Assembly: GCA_019671005.1 (NCBI GenBank) | Contig: CM033718.1 | Location: 1,674,001 to 1,738,000, forward strand | DNA length: 64,000 bases | Source of the DNA: Hibiscus mutabilis | Lineage: Eukaryota; Streptophyta; Magnoliopsida; Malvales; Malvaceae | Direction: 5' to 3' | Shown: positions 1-10,746 of the stretch, piece after piece | Numbering within the stretch: position 1 is the first letter of the stretch | Layout: each line of letters starts with the position of its first letter | The notes under the pieces: generated by a model | What the model saw: the letters and a program-made list of their open reading frames with translations, nothing else | Database searches by the model: none | Told to the model about the DNA's origin: nothing | Program-made: the position numbers and the translations under genes

Positions 1-700
1 TGATACAATTAAACGTGTGTCGTAACTGACTACACTATAAAGATTGATATTGGATATGTTGCAATCTATGTAGCGAAATATGGTTGATAAAGATAGGATT
101 TGTCCCTCCTACATAATAGGAGTAATATCATAGGCCACTTGATTGAGTGAGACTAGAAATCTATGGCCATGCTTGAATAAATTGATATGAGATATTATAG
201 TTATTTGTTTATAATAGCCTACTCAAGATATCAAGAAATATTAGATGGACTATACAAGTGTGACGTTCCATGACTTGTGTTCGATCTAGATATAAGGACA
301 AAATGATGTAATACATGAAAAGAGTTAATCACGAAAAAATGTTATGTCGAACCACGACTTCCTGTAACTTAGGTAGCAATGATGTATTGCTAGATGCCAC
401 TCATTGCTTGTAATATTAGAATTGTTCTAGATATTACTGCTAACGTTGCATGAACCTTTAAGGGTCACACCCTACGATTGAAACGAACAAATATCGACTA
501 GATAATTATTGCAATTATCAGATACTATTAAAATATATATCCCTAAAGAAACTTGATTGAAGTATAATCATATTCTACATATTTAATTATATTCGGTTAA
601 ATACATTGTATATTTAAAAAAATTGAATTTTTATCCCTTTTCACCTCATATTCATTCATCGTACATGGATCACTAGTGGAATACGCAAGATAATTTTTTC
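1..700. other. Unclassified AT-rich repeat-like DNA at left edge
   Basis: No coding frame of useful length and no family motif could be recognised. It adjoins the truncated end of the minus-strand Copia element that starts near 719, so it may be part of another repeat that cut off that element's reverse-transcriptase end. I see no LTR boundary or target duplication here. Confidence 0.3.
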
Positions 701-718
701 TTTGTGCTATGGGGTGTA

Positions 719-1130
719 TCAGCGTTTCCCAATAGTGGTAGAATTAACAAATAAATGACCAAAGTACCTCATATCTGGCCGATGAATATGTTGTTGTGGA
801 GGATTATGTTGCAGCAAGTCAGGGGAGACATCTTGTTGTGGCAGAGCAGCTAGGGGAACTGGTGGGGCAATGAGATCATAAGGTTGATGTGGCAGATTAG
901 CCAAAGAAACTGGTGTGGCAATGGAATCATCAGGTTGTCGTGGCATATTAGGCAATGAAGCATCAGGTTTTCATAGCATAGTAGGCAATAAAGCATCAGG
1001 TTTTTGTGGCATAGTAGGCAATGAAGCATCATGTTGTCGTGGCATAGTAGGCAATGAAACATCAGATTGTCGTGACATAGTAGGCAAAAAATGTGTGGAA
1101 TATGATGATGCAGTAGATTATAAGACTGGA
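719..1130 (-). pseudogene. Copia linker after integrase with 11-residue tandem repeats
   Basis: In the minus-strand Copia frame the region repeats a unit close to LPTMPRQHDAS about five times (DNA period 33 bp, roughly 914-1088). It continues into a Pro/Gln-rich stretch and ends at a stop near 719. Copia polyproteins usually have a low-complexity linker between integrase and reverse transcriptase, which fits the position. The 33 bp period keeps every frame open, which explains the long but meaningless Cys/His-rich frames on both strands. Confidence 0.55.
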
Positions 1131-1249
1131 AGAGGATGTCGTGGCATATGGAAAACACGTCGTATAGAAAAAGGGAAGATGTGAGGAACAAATCGAACAT
1201 GGTGAGAGATATAGATCCTATTAGTGTTCAGCTCTAGGCATTTATAAGT

Positions 1250-2073
1250 AGACTACATCACAGATTATCTAAGGAAAACACATTCAACAGACCGTAACTC
1301 AAGTTTATGCTTCGTGTATGGTCGTAGCCAAGGAAAATACAAGCATTCGAATAGTTGAAGCTTGTCATAGTTCGGTGCTTGTTGATAAAGTAGAAGATAA
1401 GGCGACACGTTATCTAGTATCGGTGTTGGCATCCTATTAATAAGATAAATAGTTGCCTGAAAAGCATGAGGCCAATACTCTATTGGGAAGGATGCAAAGT
1501 GAAGTAGAGAGAGTCAGTCTCCACTATATGACGATGTCTCCGTTCAGTAGTCTCGCTGTGTTTCGGAGTATGAGGTGGTGAAGTAAAGTAGGAAATACCG
1601 TCTAAATTCAAAATGTGCAAGAGCTTAACAAACTCACCTCAATTATCAGAGAATAGAGACACAATGGTTTGATGAAAAAAGCTTTCAATAAGCCTTTTAA
1701 ACTGAGGAAAAATTGCCGCAACATCAGATTTCCTCTTCATCGGGTATAGCCAGATATACTTGGTAAAATGATCAACAAACACCACATAGTGTGCGTATCC
1801 ATCATAAGACACATGTTTATTGCTCCTAACATCAGAGTAAAGCAATTTAAAAGGACGAGAGCTTGATATAGTATTTTGACCAAATGGCAATTTATGACTC
1901 TTATTAATAAGACATGAAGTACAATGATAGTTTGTCAAACTAGTTGGTCCATAAGATATATTACAAGTGCGTAATATAGAGGCTAAGACTTTATCGGATG
2001 GATGACCAAACTTGTGATGCAGCTGATATACGGACAAGCAATTGACTGAGTTAACTTGGGGATAAAACATCAT
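1250..2073 (-). pseudogene. Copia integrase fragment
   Basis: The open part (1639-2073) reads as a GAG-pre-integrase zinc region (pattern H-x4-H ... C-x2-C, visible as LHHKFGHPS ... CTSCLINKSHKLPFG) followed by the start of the integrase core with YVVFVDHFTKYIWLYP, including the first catalytic Asp. Below 1639, past a stop codon at SDN, the frame continues with SPPHTPKHSETTERRHRHIVE, which matches the last catalytic Glu region of Copia integrases. The frame then breaks again near 1450. The enzyme would insert retroelement cDNA into host DNA, but this copy cannot make an intact protein. Confidence 0.75.
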
Positions 2074-2199
2074 AGAGCATAGTAGACACCACCAATTTTA
2101 TTGCCTCAAAAAAGAGGAATTCCCGTGGGTCGATCCTTAATAAGAAAATAAGAGTCAAAGAATTCAACAGACACGTGATTAGTCTGACATAATTTAGAA

Positions 2200-3540
2200 A
2201 CTGACTGTCGATTGTGCTAACGCTTGACAAAAGAATAGAAAATAAAATTGAAATATAAGAATAATGCCAAGTATGAGTCGTTTGCGTGCAAGTATCGAAT
2301 CCACAAGGATTGACCAAGAATTTGACTGGTTCAATTATTACTTGTTAAGGAAAAATGTTGGATTGATTTTGAAGTGGTTTTAGAAAGTGACTTAAAGAAA
2401 TGTAATGGAAGTAAAACAACTTTGGCAAGAAGAGGTTTCAAATGAATGATGAGTGTTGGCAAAGGGTGCATGGTTTTTACATTATTCATTCTAGCTTTTA
2501 ATAATGTCATGCCTTGGAATTATTACCAAGCAGATTCAAGGTTGGCTTGCCTCTATCGATGGCAATGCCCGAAATAAACCATGTTAAAACTCATATATGT
2601 CTATAGTAAAGTTTTTCATTAATTAATTTGACTAAGTTCAAATCTATACTCCTAAGGGGTAGATTCACTTCAGAAGTAAGCTCATCTGCTTGAACATCTT
2701 CTTTCGAAGCTTCCCCATTAGTATCTGGCAACTAATCGTTACCTCTCAAGTCTGTTAAGATATTAAGGTGCAATATGCAAACAATGTCAACGGCCGCTTG
2801 GCAAAGAATATAGAAAACTGAAGTACATGCCAAATAGAGCAAATAATGCCAAGGTATTTGTATTATCAAAAACCAAACATAAAAGAACGTTAAACGCAAG
2901 CATCCCTAAACTAACTGTAAAAGCTTAGTTCATGGTTGAGAGGATTATCCACAAAATATCATCATATCTTAACACACCATTAGATAAAAATAAATAAAAC
3001 AAAGAGAATGGGCACGAAAGAGGTTCGTCAATGCAGCCCTTGAATGGCTCCAAACCCTCGGTCTTAGGCTGGTCGAACCACATCGATCTCGGTTCACCAT
3101 GGTGAAGCCTCTTCTCACTCATCCAATCTCTCTTCAAGTGCTCGCCAGTTCTTCTTTAAATGGGCTTACACGGGAAACCCTGGGATAAGCCTTTGAGTTT
3201 GAAATTTAAATACGCAAGGGATAAGGGACGTGATCATCTTATCTGAATTTGAATCCTAGGGTGACGTGTACAAGGTCTAATGGCTACTTGATTCGGCATT
3301 AGACTTTACTTCTATGCCAGCCGAGCTTTGGCAATCTCTGGTCCATCTTTACCAACTAAAACTTGACATTCTCTTCTTCTTCTCTTGCGCTGCTCTGCCA
3401 AGTTTGTAATAATGCCAACAAAGCAACCCTTCACACTGGCATAAACACCACTCCCTAACTCCTTATGCAAATGCATGAATTTAACAACTAAATGCAACTA
3501 AATGTTCCCAAAGGCAAGCAAAGACATTTTGAAATAAGCA
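2200..3540. other. Unclassified insertion between Copia protease and integrase
   Basis: The Copia frame is recognisable on both sides (DSGAS near 3760; IN zinc region from 2073) but not here. The stretch contains two related segments, near 2216 and near 2790, each with a CGCTTGrCAAA-like core followed by GAATA and an AATGCCAAG motif downstream. They may be the ends of another element. No TG/CA boundary or target duplication could be fixed, so identity stays open. Confidence 0.3.
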
Positions 3541-3859
3541 TAAAAATCAGTACTTTTAAGGAGTTAACACCGAAACTAAATTTGTATTTAATTGAGGAAC
3601 ACATAAGACATTTTTGAGAGAAAGAGACTTGGTAGCCGTTGGAACAGTGCATCGGCCAATATGAGAAATAGGTAGAGAGTTACCATTACCCAAATGAACT
3701 GTATCATGACCATATAAGAGGAGATATCCTATAGAGACGCAATGGTCATTGTGGTGTGATGCGAGGCACCACTATCAAACTTCCAAGGAGCAAGATCAGA
3801 TGATGAAAGATCAGTAGTAGTATTGACAACCAGTAAATCAGACGGTGACTACTAATAAA

Positions 3860-4626
3860 AGTTATTGTTGTGAAGAAACAAACAAGCTTACGGAAATCCT
3901 AAACAATATGCCCGGACAAATTACAAAACTTGCACATAACATATTATCGTCTAGAATGACTAGATTGAGGAACAAGAATACACCCGCCACTAGAAAATGA
4001 ATGGCCAGAGCGACCACCCTTCCTTCGAGAACGGTTGGTGGAATAACCATGACTTGAATTAGCCCGCTGCGTAGAATATGTCGTGGAAAGAGGTGTAGTT
4101 TGTTCAGATTCTTAAAGGAGTCTCTCATGATCAGTTAAGATCTCAAACAACTCAAGCATGGTTATCGATGTGTTACAAACATAGAGGAGAGCAACAATAT
4201 GACGATAATCATCATCCAATTGATTGACAATAGAAATTAAAAGATGTGCATCAGAGACGAGACAGTTTGTCAAGTCAAGATCAAAGGCAATATCCTGCAT
4301 GTCTTTTATGTAGTTGGAGATAGACCTGGAACCACGTGGATTGCAAGCCAATTTGGACTTGAGAGCAAGGATGAGACTGGGAGATGCTTGGATATAACTT
4401 GCAACTAGAGTATCCTATGCAATTTTGGCGGTGACAACGAATGAAATAAGGGGTTGAACTTGATCATCACAACTGCCAAGAAGAGCACTGATAAGAATTT
4501 GATCCTGATGATACCATCGTAGAATTCAGGATTAGCAATTGTTATCGCGGCATTGGTAAACTTAGATGGGGAAGGCTATGAACCATCAACATAATTGAGT
4601 AGCCCAAAACCAATGAGAGTAGCCTT
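3860..4626 (-). pseudogene. Copia gag (UBN2 type), downstream half
   Basis: Minus-strand reading gives DQILISALLGSCDDQVQPL near 4480, then NPRGSRSISNYIKDMQDIA (4350-4280) and ITMLELFEILTDHERLL (to about 4112). These are hallmark Copia gag (UBN2/Retrotran_gag) blocks. The gag start, MYLNAPANFPIKLMFVNFPV-like, is found about 4.7 kb away at 9440-9375, on the other side of the nested LTR element. Several stops interrupt the frame. The structural protein would form the virus-like particle; here it is dead. Confidence 0.75.
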
Positions 4627-5507
4627 TGTATTCACTCATTTTTGTCCGGATATAGTATTATTATATCTTATTATTATCTTATTATTATAATAAAATAATA
4701 ATTATAATAATAATAAAGCAAAAAAGAGGGAAATGAGTGGAGCACAAATCTCCACGTCTCCCTTCCACCCCTCAATTTGCCTATAAAAGGTAGGGAGGGG
4801 AGGCAGCCATGGAGCATGCAAAAAATGAAGAAGCAAACGGGGCAGTGCCCCTTGAAAGCTTGAGAGCAGTGCTCTTACCAGGGAATTTTTATTTCTCGGA
4901 TAGTTTGATCAATTATTCGATCGGAGGTCCTTTTCAAGGTTTGTTTTAACCAATTTTCGGGTCATGGTTAGATGATGTGAAGATCTTGGTCGGGGTTGGT
5001 CAAAGTTTTTTCATTCAAGCTTCTAGTAGGGTAAACTTTGATCTTTATCTTTGCATTTATTTTAAAGTTGATTTAGATATAGGGTAATATATATTGATTA
5101 TGTTTTTTTGGTATGTTTATATAATAAATATATTTTGTAAATCATGTTTGTATATATATTTTAAGTTGTATGATTAATTATATGAATAAAATATTTTACG
5201 TATACTTCTGCCATTAGAATTTCATATTTATGTTTATGCTTCTGTTTATGCATATTAATTGTTCATACATATAATTATTACATCTAGTGTAGGCCTTATT
5301 ATTCCGGTATTCTATTGGGAGTGACATCTCAGTCTCCGCGTGTTGTCTCCTTTGACTGTCGTGAATATCAGAGTCATTTTTAAAGTATCATGCATTTTAG
5401 AAATTAGAATTAAATTAACTCGGATTCTTATTTTCTTTAATAAATACGATGCGAACCTCTAGGTACCAATTTTTGGCGTCATGAGGGTGCTAATCCTTCC
5501 CCATGCG
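4627..5507 (+). repeat. Left LTR of nested element (3' end deleted)
   Basis: It matches the 8332-9220 segment base for base over most of its length, including the AT-rich tract, the CTATAAAAGG box and the shared TACATCTAGTGTAGGCC stretch. The match stops abruptly after CCATGCG, where the right copy continues to GGTGGCGACTC and its CA end. The deletion also removed the primer site. Confidence 0.8.
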
Positions 5508-6079
5508 AATCTTCAGTAGAGGGATGATGTCAAACGAGGTTGCTTGACTTGAAGGATTGAACAGAGGACGAACAATAGATTTTTTGGGGCAAATTCCATT
5601 GGGGGTATAAGAATGATGAAGGGTTGTAGATCCAAGACAAAGCTTATCGACTCAATGGTGATAGAAATATCGAGCTGGTTAAAGAAGTTTAAACAAGAAT
5701 TGCATACATCTTTGCATCATCGTCAACATTGAGAATGTCATTCCACATGAACATATACATTTTTGCATCAATAAGTATGCTCATGCATCATCTTTATCAT
5801 ATTAATTGAAAAGCATTCGTACAGGAAATCGAACAGGTAGTTTCCAAGAAGACGACTTTGACAAGAACTTCGTGCACCTTTGCACCGATCAAGAAGACAC
5901 GCACTTGAGTGTCACCTACATTGATATGATTATCTCAGTGTTTTTAAAAAGAAAAAAGAGAGATCATCTGGCAATCTCAAAGCAAGATATCACTATTTTA
6001 GACTTTCGAGCCATCACCTTTGATGGATTTCTTTGATGCCAAGATGATTAGAAATCGGGGCATTTTGATAGTCTCAAAG

Positions 6080-6365
6080 CGAGATACCATTTTTCTCAAA
6101 ATCAATTTCTTAATCCTTCCATAAGGATATTTTTCTTAAAATCAATTTCTTAATGTGATCATTCTATAAGGATATTTTTCTTAAAATCAATTTCTTAATG
6201 TGATCCTTTCATAAAGATATTTTTCTTAATGTGATCATTCCATAAGGGCGTTTTGCTTAAAATCGAATTTCTTAATTTCATCATTCCTTAAAGATATTTT
6301 TCTTAAAACCAAGTTTCTTAACTTAATCCTTTCTTAAAGATATTTTTCTAAATTCAATCATTTCA
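6080..6365 (+). repeat. 50-57 bp tandem repeat, about six units
   Basis: Successive units contain AAGGATATTTTTCTTAAAAT followed by CAATTTCTTAATGTGATC and an ATTCyATAAGG join. Variants are visible near 6080, 6125, 6170, 6225, 6280 and 6335. Units diverge towards the right end. The block lies in the non-coding interior of the nested LTR element, just left of the hairpin repeat zone. Confidence 0.7.
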
Positions 6366-6659
6366 CAGGGATCTCTTCCCAAGACTAAGATTTAAGCTTG
6401 CTAACTCATACTATTCGAGTGTCTTGTCTATTTTCTTGTCAGGTACTCAAAGGAACAGATGAAGATAAGACCTTTTGTTTCACAGTTGAGGAAGCAAATC
6501 TTTACAAAGAATCAAGAGTCTTTTGTAACCACCCGTTTATGATGCCTGATTATGATAATGAGACGGCCAAAAATCGAGGCATTATCTTAAAAAAAATTCC
6601 ATTATTCAGAAAGAAATGGAGATTGTTGATATATACGCCATGAGAGAACGAAGTACCGC

Positions 6660-8130
6660 TGTTGAAGTGAAAGGTTCTATATAGGAAGAGCTCATAGCTT
6701 CAAATATTTCAAAGCAAAATGTTCTATATAGAAAGAACTCGTCACTCCAACGTTTTCAGAGTAAAAAGTTCTATATAGAAAGACTAGCAGCTCCAAGATA
6801 TTAGAGTGAGAGGTTATATATAGGAAGAACCCACAGCTCTAACACTTCGAAGCAAAAGGTTCTATATAGGAAGAACCTGTAGCTCAAAGACTTTAAAACA
6901 TGGAGTTTTATATAGGAAAACTCAACGCTCTAGGTTTCAAGAAAAAAGTAAAAAAAGTAATAAAAAAAGAAAAAAAAAGAAAAAAAAAGAAAAAGAAGGA
7001 AAGAAAAAATAAGAAGAAAAAGAAAAAAGAAAAAGAAAAAGAAGGAAAGAAAAAAATAATAACAAGAAGAAGAAAAAAAAGAAAGAAAAAAAGACAAAGA
7101 AAAGAAGAAAAGATAGAGAAGAAAGAGAAAGAAAAGCAAAAAAAGAGTTTTATATAAGGAGAACTCGCAGCTCTAGGATTTCAAAACAAATAGTTCTATG
7201 CATAAAGAACTCATGCTTCAGGATTTCTAGGCGAGAAGTTCTATATAGGAAGAACTTGTAGCTCGAAGAATCCATCTGAAGAAAACGGAATGTCCTATAT
7301 AGGAGGAACCTATAACTCTAAAACTTGAAGGTGAAGAAGTTCTATATAGGAAGAACTTGTAGCCTAAAGAATTCGCCAAGATCAGCTAAAAGTTCTATAT
7401 AGGAAGAACTTGCAGCTCAAAAGCTTCAGAAAGATGAAGAGCAAACAGTTCTATATAGGAAGAACTCGAAGCTCTAAATCTCAGAACAGACAAGTGAGGA
7501 AGCAGATACCAACTAAGTATCAAGAGTCTTTTGTACTCGCCCAATTATGATATTTCATTTTTGTTGATGCCAAAACGATCAGAAATTGGGGCATTATCTC
7601 AAAAACTTCCATTTTTTAGCCTTTTAGGAAGAATCGAGAATTTTTGGGGCTCACGCCATCAGAAAATGGGGAGTCGTGTTTGAAGAAAGGTTCTATATAA
7701 GAAGAGCCCACGTCTTCAAAATTCCAAGGTTCTATACATGAAGAACTAGTAGTCCTGAGATTTTAGAGTAAGAGGTTTCATATAGGAGGAACTCATGACT
7801 CTAAGTGAAAGGTTCCATATAGGAAGAACCTGTAGCTTAAAAGACTTTGAAGTAAAGAGTTCTATATAGGAGAAACTCATGCTTCAAGATTTCAAGACTA
7901 GAAGTTCTATATAGGGAGAACTCTCAATTTGATGAATTCAAGACGTAAAAGGTCTTATATAGGGAGAACCCGTAGCGCTGATAGTTGAAAGTAAAAAGTT
8001 CTATATAGGAAGGACTTGCGACTCAAAGACTTTACCGAGGACAAGCTAAAATTCTATATAGGGAGAATTTGCTTTTCCAAGGAATCGTTCAGAAGAAGAG
8101 AGAAGAGTTCTATATAGGAAGAACTTGTGA
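6660..8130 (+). repeat. Array of about 24 hairpin repeats with a TATATAGGA loop
   Basis: Units recur every 45-50 bp with the consensus AGTTCTATATAGGAAGAACT followed by a TGTAGCTC-like spacer. The two arms flanking the TATATAGG loop are reverse complements. Arms differ between units yet usually stay paired: GGTTCT/AGAACC at 6859-6877, GAGTTTT/AAAACTC at 6903-6923, AAGTTCT/AGAACTT at 7390-7411, AAATTCT/AGAATTT at 8049-8070. A purine-rich tract (about 6935-7145) and a spacer (about 7490-7680) interrupt the array. No protein frame runs through it. Confidence 0.85.
6935..7145. repeat. Purine-only low-complexity tract
   Basis: About 210 bases of the + strand are nearly all A and G (AAAAAGAAAAAG and AAGAAGG mixtures), with only a handful of pyrimidines. 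It sits inside the hairpin array and separates the unit at 6903 from that at 7146. The long Lys-rich (+) and Phe-rich (-) frames over it are composition artefacts, not genes. Confidence 0.9.
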
Positions 8131-8151
8131 CCTCGAATTTTTTATTTCAAG

Positions 8152-8350
8152 ATGTCTTCCCCAATGGATCCTCCATTTAGAAGATTGAAGCTTGAAGAGT
8201 TGGCCGAGGAAGAGCAAAAAGTTCTAGAAGAACCTGTGACTTCGAAGCCAAATACAGGGAAGTGGGACAAAATGAGTGTTTATGATCTTTGCTTTGTTCT
8301 CATTTCACAAGAACAAGCAAAGAGGGGCAGCTGCAATCACTCATTTTTGT
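8152..8350 (+). other. Short coding-like segment next to the hairpin array
   Basis: An ATG at 8152 opens a frame starting MSSPMDPPFRRLKLEELAE, acidic and rich in Glu/Lys, which runs into the right LTR near 8332. The word QKVLEEPVTSKP is encoded by AAAAAGTTCTAGAAGAACCTGTGACTTCGAAG, a version of the hairpin repeat lacking the TATATAGG loop, split here only for description. This could be a remnant of coding sequence from which the repeats grew, or a captured fragment. I do not recognise the protein. Confidence 0.35.
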
Positions 8351-9364
8351 CCGGATATAGTATTATTATATCTTATTATTATCTTATTATTATAATAATA
8401 ATAATAATAATAATTATTATTATTATAATAAAAGCAAAAAAATTAAAAAGCAAAAAATGAGGAAATGTGTGGAGCACAAAGCTCTACGTCTCCCTCCCAC
8501 CTCAATTTGCCTATAAAAGGCGGGGAGATGAGGCAACCATGGAGCACGCAAAGAATGAATAAGCAAACGGGGCAATGCCCCTTGAAAGCTTGAGAGCGGT
8601 GCTCTTACCGGGGAATTTTTATTTCTCGAATAGTTCGATTAATTATTCGATCGAAGGTCCACTTCGAGGTTCATTTGAATCAATTTTAGGTCATGGTTGG
8701 ATGATGTGAAGATTTTGGTCAGGGTCGGTCGAAGTTTTTTCATTCAAGCTTCTAGTAGGGTAAACTTTGATCTTTATCTTTGTATTTATTTTAATGTTGG
8801 TTTAGATATAGAGTAATATATATATTGATTATGTTTTTTTGGTATGTTTGTATAATAAATATATTTTGTAAGTCATGTTTGTATATGTATTTTAAGTTGT
8901 ATGATTAATTATATGAATAAAATATATTTACATATACTTCTGCCATTAGAATTTCATATTTATGTTTATGCTTCTGTTTATGCATATTAATTGTTCATAC
9001 ATATAATTATTACATCTAGTGTAGGCCTTATTATTCCAGTATTCTATAGGGAGTGGTATCTCGGTCTCTTGTGTCGTCTTCTTGACTGTCGTGAATATCA
9101 GGGTCATTTTTAAAGTATCATGCATTTTAGAAATTAGAATTAAATTAACTCGGATTCTTATTTTCTTTAATAAATACGTTGCGAACCTCTAGGTACTAAT
9201 TTCGGGCGTTGTTAGGTGCTAATCCTTCCCCATGCGTAACCAACTCCAGGACCTAAAATTTTCTCTGGTTTTGTTTTTTGGTGTTTGGTCTACCCTTTAA
9301 AGTGATCGGTGGCGACTCTAAATCTATACAGAAAATGACATTTTTCACAAAAATAGTCGTTACA
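8332..9364 (+). repeat. Right LTR of nested element
   Basis: This copy appears complete (about 1033 bp), from TGCAATCACTC to TCGTTACA, after which the interrupted Copia gag resumes (on the minus strand) at ACTTGGCGACG. It has a longer TATTAT repeat tract than the left copy near 8390-8440 and the same CTATAAAAGG promoter-like box at about 8510. Confidence 0.75.
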
Positions 9365-9555
9365 ACCTCCACTTGGCGACGCCAAACAGGAAAGTTGACA
9401 AACATAAGTTTGATTGGGAAGTTGGCCGGTGCATTAAGATACACAAGATCATCGGAAGCAGAAGACTAAGTCATTAAAGGAGATCCAATTTAAGGAATAA
9501 CGGAAAGGAGAGGAGGAAAAATGAGTAGAAAAATTCTACTTAGCTCTGATTACCA

Positions 9556-9810
9556 TGTAAAGGATTTATATATTTGATGAATCATAATGTTTACAATTGG
9601 GATATATATAGGCTTACAAATGAATATACAAGGATAAAGGAAATTAAATATTAAATACAAATCAAATATTAAATACAAGATAAGATTTAGATAAAGATTA
9701 GATTTGGATAGAGATAGAATTTGAATGAGATTTGACTAAAAATTATCTCATCTTATCTTTATCCTTAATACGACTTTCAAGTTATTCTTTTATTTTAAAA
9801 TATCACATCA
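9556..9810 (-). repeat. Copia LTR (the only LTR kept by this element)
   Basis: This 255 bp block begins TGTAAAGG and ends CACATCA, giving TG...CA termini. It directly abuts a tRNA-Met-type primer site at 9541-9555. It contains a TATATATAGG stretch near 9600 and A/T-rich direct repeats around 9650-9720. No matching LTR was found to the left within the window, consistent with truncation of the element. Confidence 0.65.
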
Positions 9811-9959
9811 GTAAATGCAACAAAAGAATTTTAATGATGCTATTAATTAGACTTAGATTTTTAAATCTAAAAAGTAAAAGGACCAAATTCTTGAAATAAA
9901 AGTAGAAGACTAAATTCCAAAATGTACAAAGAGTTTATAGATTTGGAGGATATTTTATC

Positions 9960-9990
<31 letters not shown>

Positions 9991-10208
9991 CATATATCAT
10001 ATGAGGTATTTATTTACACTATTATAGAACTAATGTCGTATTACACATTTTTTTTAAGTTTTGTAAGATTATTATTTTAACAATCTAATCGTTGAATTTA
10101 TAAATATAATTAAAATTATTATACATGTAAAGGTTTGACATCTCTATAATATTGGCAAAAATATCACTTTATTAACGTATGCTTACCGATAAAAAAAGTT
10201 TAAACTGT

Positions 10209-10243
<35 letters not shown>

Positions 10244-10533
10244 CCACCACTATTCAACTTATTAATTGTTTTTTAAAAAAAACCTATTAATTGAGTTAGG
10301 GACTTAGTGTTGGGCGTTTAATCAAGTCAAGTTTACAAGTCATATTTTATAATTTTGAGTTAGTCGAGTTTACAAGTCATATTTTACAATTCAAACTTTA
10401 TTTGAAATTTTTTTATTCGAGCTGAATTTATATATAAATTTTATTGTAATTATTTATAATGTTATAATAGATATTGTTTCCTATTTAAACAGCTTGCTAC
10501 ATACATATATGTGTATGTTTCTTCATTGAGATG

Positions 10534-10746
10534 AGATCCAGTTACATGGTGTAAAATTCATTTAGTATTACACTAATCCATGACCATTGGATGAGTAAAA
10601 TGGATGGATGAGATTAACAGTAAAAAATGTGAAGATTATCACTTGGAAAAAAGATAAGGAAACAATCTTAGCCATTAATTACCATCATCCAACGGTGCAA
10701 AAAAAAGTGTAAAAGTAATTGAGTTTTACACCATGTAAGTGGATCC
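10534..10746. mobile_element. MITE with 27 bp terminal inverted repeats
   Basis: The left end AGATCCAGTTACATGGTGTA (10534 onward) is matched by its reverse complement at 10720-10746 (TTTTACACCATGTAAGTGGATCCT), with two or three mismatches. The interior has no coding capacity, and the arms extend loosely inwards (TTACACTAATCC versus the TTTTTTGCACCGTTGG complement). The size, about 213 bp, fits a non-autonomous DNA transposon. The flanks show no obvious target duplication. Confidence 0.65.

Larger units (their letters stand above)
4627..9364 (+). mobile_element. Non-autonomous LTR retrotransposon (LARD-like) nested in Copia gag
   Basis: Two direct copies of a long terminal repeat flank about 2.8 kb with no gag or pol motif. 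LTR1 (from 4627) and LTR2 (8332-9364) share the start TGyAwTCACTCATTTTTG, a TATTATTA-rich tract, a CTATAAAAGG TATA-like box (about 4780 and 8510) and a long matching tail. LTR1 loses similarity after CCATGCG (5507), so its last 150 bp or so and the primer site are deleted. The right LTR end contains GGTGGCGACTC, as in Tat-type Ty3 elements. A purine-rich tract GCAAAGAGGGGCAGC precedes LTR2. The interior holds two tandem-repeat zones. Insertion lies within the gag frame of the Copia host element; a clean target duplication is not visible. Confidence 0.8.
719..9810 (-). mobile_element. Decayed Ty1/Copia retrotransposon, split by a nested LTR element
   Basis: Read on the minus strand the order is LTR (9556-9810), primer site (9541-9555), gag start (about 9470-9375), the nested element, rest of gag (about 4626-3860), a protease motif DSGASHH (near 3760), a non-Copia stretch (about 3540-2200), the integrase zinc region and core (2073 to about 1250), and a proline-rich linker with tandem repeats (to 719). 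Reverse transcriptase, RNase H and the other LTR are absent, so the element is truncated. The primer site reads TGGTAATCAGAGC on the minus strand, one base longer than the usual Copia TGGTATCAGAGC. Stops and frame changes are scattered throughout. The order and motifs are Ty1/Copia; the left boundary is approximate. Confidence 0.8.

Noticed and set aside
850..1200. Cys/His-rich open frames resembling zinc fingers
   Set aside because: They are out-of-frame readings of a 33 bp tandem repeat in a Copia linker; the Copia frame explains the DNA.
6900..7157. Long Lys-rich (+) and Phe-rich (-) open frames
   Set aside because: They arise from a purine-only low-complexity tract without stop codons; no domain or codon pattern supports a gene.
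6660..8130. CRISPR-like periodic palindromes
   Set aside because: The period resembles a CRISPR array, but this is plant nuclear DNA, the units diverge freely, the spacers are also related to each other, and the array lies inside an LTR element.
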